From Parus major (Eukaryota > Chordata > Aves > Passeriformes > Paridae): DNA of 64,000 bases. Where the stretch lies: positions 111,613,181 through 111,677,180 of the forward strand of contig NC_031768.1 in assembly GCF_001522545.3 (NCBI RefSeq), written 5' to 3'. Of the stretch, positions 59,111-64,000 are shown piece by piece. The translations under genes and the position numbers were made by a program. The notes under the pieces are model-generated. The model was not told the origin of the DNA. It saw only the letters and a list, made by a program, of their open reading frames with translations, and searched no databases. Numbering within the stretch: position 1 is the first letter of the stretch; every line of letters starts with the position of its first letter.

Positions 59111-62100
59111 AAATTTTTGAACTGCTGATTTCTGACACTTTTTTTTTGCCCTTCTTTGCCTCTGGGAGTTCATAACTAAAAATTTGTCTTTGAGGTTGAA
59201 ATGCTGGTGATGGCCTGATTTCTTCAACCTCACAAACAGGAACCAGCAGTAAGCAGAATTTATCTTTTCACCTGCATCTATCCTACAAATAAAACTTCCT
59301 TCTTCACTACCTGATTGAAAGTGCACTGAAACGAATGGAATCTGTCTACTGCTGACAGCACCAACACTCTTTGTGGATCTTATGTCATTTACTTTCCCTA
59401 AAACTGCAGTTCCTAAAAGTTAGCAATGAAGTAAAAACCTCATCTTCCTCTTTCTCATTTTCACCTACCACTCACCCTGAGGATTCCTTCCACTACCTCA
59501 CCCTGTAAGCTTGAAAATGTCACAGAAGTAAGCTTTAAAGCCATTAAGATGACAGTAAAAACCCTTTTTCTTCCCTTCCTTCAACTATTTTATAGCTTTA
59601 AACTCTTGGCAAGCTGAAGTGTCCTCAAAATCAGGATGAGAAAGGCCAGTTCTGGCCATGCAGTGATGGAGAGCCTCTTCATGGGTGCTGATCTACTTTC
59701 ACCCTGCAGCAGGAGGTTGGAAAGATCTGAAAAGGGACCAAAGAGCTCCTTCAGATTGCAGGGTGAGATTCCCATTACAGGTACACTCACCTGGCCAGAC
59801 ATTTCCATCAGGTTTTTGGACTGAAAGAGCTAAAATTCATTTCAGTGGAACAAAAAAATAAACCCAAACAAAAACAAAAATAAAACCACATAAAAGAACA
59901 AATTCACTTGTGACAGATTACATCTCTCTTGGTGGTCATGTAAACAACTGAAAAATAAAGAATACAGGTGCTACCATCTGTATTATTTTAGTTTGTGAGA
60001 TTTGCCTTAAATTTATATCACAGTGTCTCTACTAATGTAACTAAACCATAATTCTGTCGCTGGGAAACAAAAACTGTCAATGCACTTATAAAAAGTGCCT
60101 TACTGCACTTATCTCAGTCAACATTTATTCTGTAAAATGTAATCAGGATGTTAAATGTTTCTGGGAGGTTTGAGATGCCATATTTTGCCATCTGTTCTAA
60201 TTGTTTTTGAATAATTTGGCAGATCTTGCTTTTGTTGCTGAACTACAGAAGCAGATTTCAGCAGTCTGAATTGCATTGAAAAAAAAAAGAAAATCCTATT
60301 TAGCTCAAAACTTCAACATTAAAGGATCACATATCATTAGGATGTAAGCAGAGGTCCAGAACATCCTGGAGAGAGATAAAGTAGAGGTAAGTCTTCACAA
60401 TTCTCTATGGGGTGACATAAAAGTGAGGAAAAAATAGCAGACAGGTGCTGTCATCACATTGTGCAGTATATTCTTCATTTCCTGGCTTATTTTCCTTGAA
60501 GAACTCAAAGAATTTTTTGAGTTACTCACCTCTTGATTAGGGCATCTGAGACCTTCACCCAGACCCTCAAAAGGAGATAACCATTATTGCTCATTTTTAG
60601 ATATGGAAAAACAAGACAAGAAGCAATTAATTACTTCCCTGAGGTCACAAAGGACAGCTGAGGGAAAGCTGAAAGCAGCACTCAAGCCTCTCTAGATCCA
60701 AAGTGAGATGTCTGGAGTTATTGTGGGATTTTTTCAGAATAGTCACTACAAATGGAGCTGAACTGTTCTAGGACCTGGACTGAAATGTTTGGTTACAAAG
60801 TCTTATTGCAGCATAAAGGCTAAATACACAATATTGGGCTACTGAAAAAAAAATAAGGAGCAGGATGACCCAATATAAATTGGTGTTGAGTAGTGCACAG
60901 CAGATTGTCCAGTTATTTATTCTGAAGATAACTCAGTTCAACCTACCCCATCCAAATCCACTCTGATTTTGAAGGAGAAAAACAGGACAAAACAAAAACA
61001 AATCCCCAAACCCAGCTGGCATTTAAGAGCCATGAGCTCTGATGCAGTTTCTGACACTGCTGGGCACATGACCTTCAGCGGGTCCTTTCCAGACCTGCCT
61101 CATTTTCCCATCTGTGACAGAGACCAGAAATTCCTCCCTCTGGTTTCCAGCAGTGATGCTGTGAGAACCAGCGGGTATTTGCACAGCTTTCTGAATGTGA
61201 CAAAGGCCAGGAAGAGAGAAAACATCATCGGAAGGCTGACCCATGCCAGGGCTGGTGTTATGATGAGTCCCATGTGCACTAAATTTTATGGAAACAGCAA
61301 ACAGTAGCTCCAGTAAGAGCACCAGTAAGGCTGCACTGATGGTTTGCATAACATGTACAAAAACGTGCTTGACCCAGTGCTTGAATCAGAGACAGAAAGG
61401 AGGAGTGTATGAGATTGCTAGGTTTGGTTTTTTATTCTTCAGAGTGTATCTCTGTGCCAGTGCTGGTTCATGATCACATCAGTGCTTTCATCCCCCAGGC
61501 TTAGATAAGGCTCAGGTGCAACATGCCCTGGCTTAGATCTCTCTGCACAGCCTGCAGTGGTGCCCTTACAGCCAGAGCACTCGGCACACACAGGCCCCAG
61601 GAGCGCTCCCTTTTCATCAGCTGAGGAAAGAATAACACTTCATTGTCCTCTGCACAGGCTGAACACCCTGGGGTGACTCAGGAATAGCTGCACTGCTATT
61701 TTTGGCACTGGGCACTGGAGCAATGCGTGGTGTGGGCAGGAAGGATGATGCTCCTTCCCCTCCTGACCCTGCCCTGGCACCACCAGCAGGGTTTGACACC
61801 AAATTCCTCGCTGGAGAGGATCCTCCCTCTGCCAGATCACCAGATGATTTCATAGATACCACTGCAGGGACCAAGACTAACAAAACCCTTTCTCATTTCA
61901 AACTTCGAGACGGTTTCTAAATGCCATATTTTCAAAGATTGACACACCTCTTTATTTGAGGTGAACAATATAAGGTCTGGCAGGACCACTATTAAAAACA
62001 GAAGTACAGGTTTCTGTGACTTATTTCTTTAGGAACACCAAAATCAATCTGTGGTAAGCAAGACACAGTACTCTCACTCATTGTGATATCATCTAATATA

Positions 62101-64000
62101 ATACTGACTTCTAAATTACAGTAGCTTCTTCCAGCACCATAAAAATACATATACAAACAAGGTATTTTGGTGTATGAGACCACACACACATGAATTCTAT
62201 AATAAAAAAAAAAAAATCAACTAATGTAGGGTTTTTTATTTGTGCCAGTCTCAACAAAATGCTAAAAAAACCTCCCAACATTTGCTTGCAGTCCTTAACA
62301 GAGAAAATGGGAACATTCCTACAGTGTTCAATGGAAGCATTTTTAGGAACTTGCTTTTTGCAAAACATTCCAAATGAAAAAATTTAATTTTCTAATCAGC
62401 TGTAATGATAATTGCAGTGCTGAAGCAGAATTTACTCCAGACAAAAAGAACATGCAGAAACAAGCAGCATACTTGGATCAGTCAGCGGATCAAATCCAGA
62501 GCTGTAGTGTAAGCAAGAGCTTGTTAATTTTATGGAGAAAGGAACCAGAAGATAGCAGGGAAAGAGAGACAAATAAATGAGAACTCAGAAGGACATGGCA
62601 GGTTTCCAGTAAGAGAGGGAGCATAAATTCAAGTTTACATAAAGGCAAAAAAATTAATGAAGATCAAAAGAAAAAATTTCCCCAAGCTGTCTTAAAGGTG
62701 AGATACTGAAAAGTTCTTCTTGCTTTAACAAAAAATAACAACAAAACCAACAATTCTCCTCTAGGAAGCACAAAACCAGCCATTAAGAAGACCTGGGGGA
62801 AAACAAGAAAGACATAACATATTCTTTGATTTAGAACCTCATAAACTAAACAATAAAGAATGTAATTAGGATAATTTCACTCTCCTTTTCAGACCTAATG
62901 CTTACTAAGATGCTGGGCCAAAAACATCTCCTGCACAAGGGAGCATAACCCTCGTTACCTTCAGCTCAAATTACACAGCTAAGATACATAAAGAAATGTA
63001 ACTTAGAGGGGAGCCATGGGCATGAGATGGCAGCAGGGGAGGGGGCTGCCTGAGAGAGGCTGGGGCATCTGGGTCCTTTCTGAGCCTCATGGAGCTCTCA
63101 GGGTGTGAGGGATTTCAGGCTCACCAGGCACCTGTAGGTCCAAGCTTCAGCCTGCAGCTTACAAAAGACATTTGGTTCCTCCTCAATCTGCGTTCTGTTG
63201 GAGCATCCTCTCCCCCACGCCCAACAAACCATTTAGCATGTTCATTTTGTCAGGCAGATCTGGATTTGATACTCTGAAATATGATGGCATTTCCTGCAAA
63301 GTGTGCAAATTCCTGTGCAAGTGCAGCTCAGCTCTGCCCCCATCATCACTTACCACTCAGAGGCTGGGAAGAGGCAACATTTTTGCTTCCCTTTCCATCC
63401 ATCTCAGTAAGGAAAGATTAGCAGCAGGATTGTTTCTTCGAGGTTAGAAATCCATGAAGAATAGTCCTGTATCCTGCAGAGCAGTCAGGACATAACTCTG
63501 AACACAAATACCAGCTGTCTCTGAAATATCTCCTCAACATCAAGTCCTTCAACACCCAAACACCTTGAGAGATTTTTATGTTTAGAATCTTGAAATCCAG
63601 GCCTTCTTTAACAAAAAATATTCTTATCTAGTCTTTATATACCAATCATCAGCTGTACATCCCTCTCTTCCTAAACAAGAGGCATTGCATCAATTGAACT
63701 CATCTCAGAGATGTTTGAAGACAAAATAGCATCAAGAAAATATTACAACATGACATGGAAATGGATACAAACAATTACATCATTACTTAAAAAATACGCC
63801 TACAGAGAAAGACTAAAAATCTCTAGCCTTGACTGTGGAATAAACCTCAAGTAGGTCAATTTTTGTCTTTCAGAATCCAAGAATTATACGGCTGGAAAAT
63901 TGTATCTAATAAAATGTATAACTCAGCTAATTAATATCATTGCTCATAAATTCTCATAGAACTCACCCAGCAATCACAGTAAGTGCTGTAAGTGTAGGGT
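59111..64000. other. AT-rich unique sequence to the window end
   Basis: No gene or known repeat family is recognised. There is an A13 run at 62204-62216. The GC-richer parts at 61.0-61.9 and 63.0-63.4 kb have ORFs of 60-112 codons on both strands without domains or splice arrangement. Confidence 0.5.

Noticed and set aside
59685..59770. Phrase resembling a CR1 'ggaggttggaa...gatct' end
   Set aside because: Matches only a few words and lacks the following CR1 block and terminal octamers.

Overview
This window looks like non-coding DNA from a bird nuclear genome, most likely a songbird. Three things point there. Two fragments are recognisable as the 3' end of CR1 LINEs, including degenerate copies of the terminal octamer. 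There is a decayed ERVL-like endogenous retrovirus fragment with an LTR. There is also an intact solo LTR of class II (ERVK/alpha-like) type with a 6-bp target-site duplication. The 'bird' call is well supported by these families together; 'songbird' is inference. The background is AT-rich and CpG-poor. No open reading frame is longer than about 170 codons, and none shows a recognisable cellular protein domain. I found no convincing host protein-coding exon, tRNA, rRNA or CRISPR array.

Layout. Positions 1-3.4 kb hold the densest accessory DNA. An ERVL-like LTR (about 407-850) is followed by a frameshifted pol remnant (protease end and start of reverse transcriptase, about 1.5-2.18 kb), then a minisatellite with a period near 40 bp (2.22-2.6 kb) that is packed with AGGTCA-type half-sites. 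A GT-rich, G-run-rich tract lies at 4.78-4.90 kb. From 5.7 to 24.9 kb the sequence is mostly unique, with several blocks that look like conserved non-coding elements (retained CpGs, clustered TAAT cores). It is interrupted by the solo LTR at 13431-13798. Between 23.0 and 25.3 kb there is a 53-bp near-identical direct repeat pair and a CR1 3' end. Positions 30.3-33.6 kb hold short microsatellites, a pentanucleotide array and an antisense CR1 copy. The rest, to 64 kb, is mostly unique AT-rich sequence with further enhancer-like blocks (44.8-45.7, 47.7-47.9, 50.3-50.5, 53.6-53.8 and 55.4-56.2 kb) and a diverged 180-bp duplicated unit (57.72 and 58.93 kb) whose edges resemble splice sites on the minus strand.

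The simplest reading is a gene desert or a very long intron, with several candidate regulatory elements and a modest load of retroelements. No multi-gene system is visible. The most unusual items are the half-site minisatellite attached to the ERVL remnant, the sharply bounded 53-bp repeat pair, the 180-bp exon-like duplicate and the promoter-competent solo LTR. All candidate enhancers are low-confidence calls made from composition only; alignment to other bird genomes is what would confirm or reject them.
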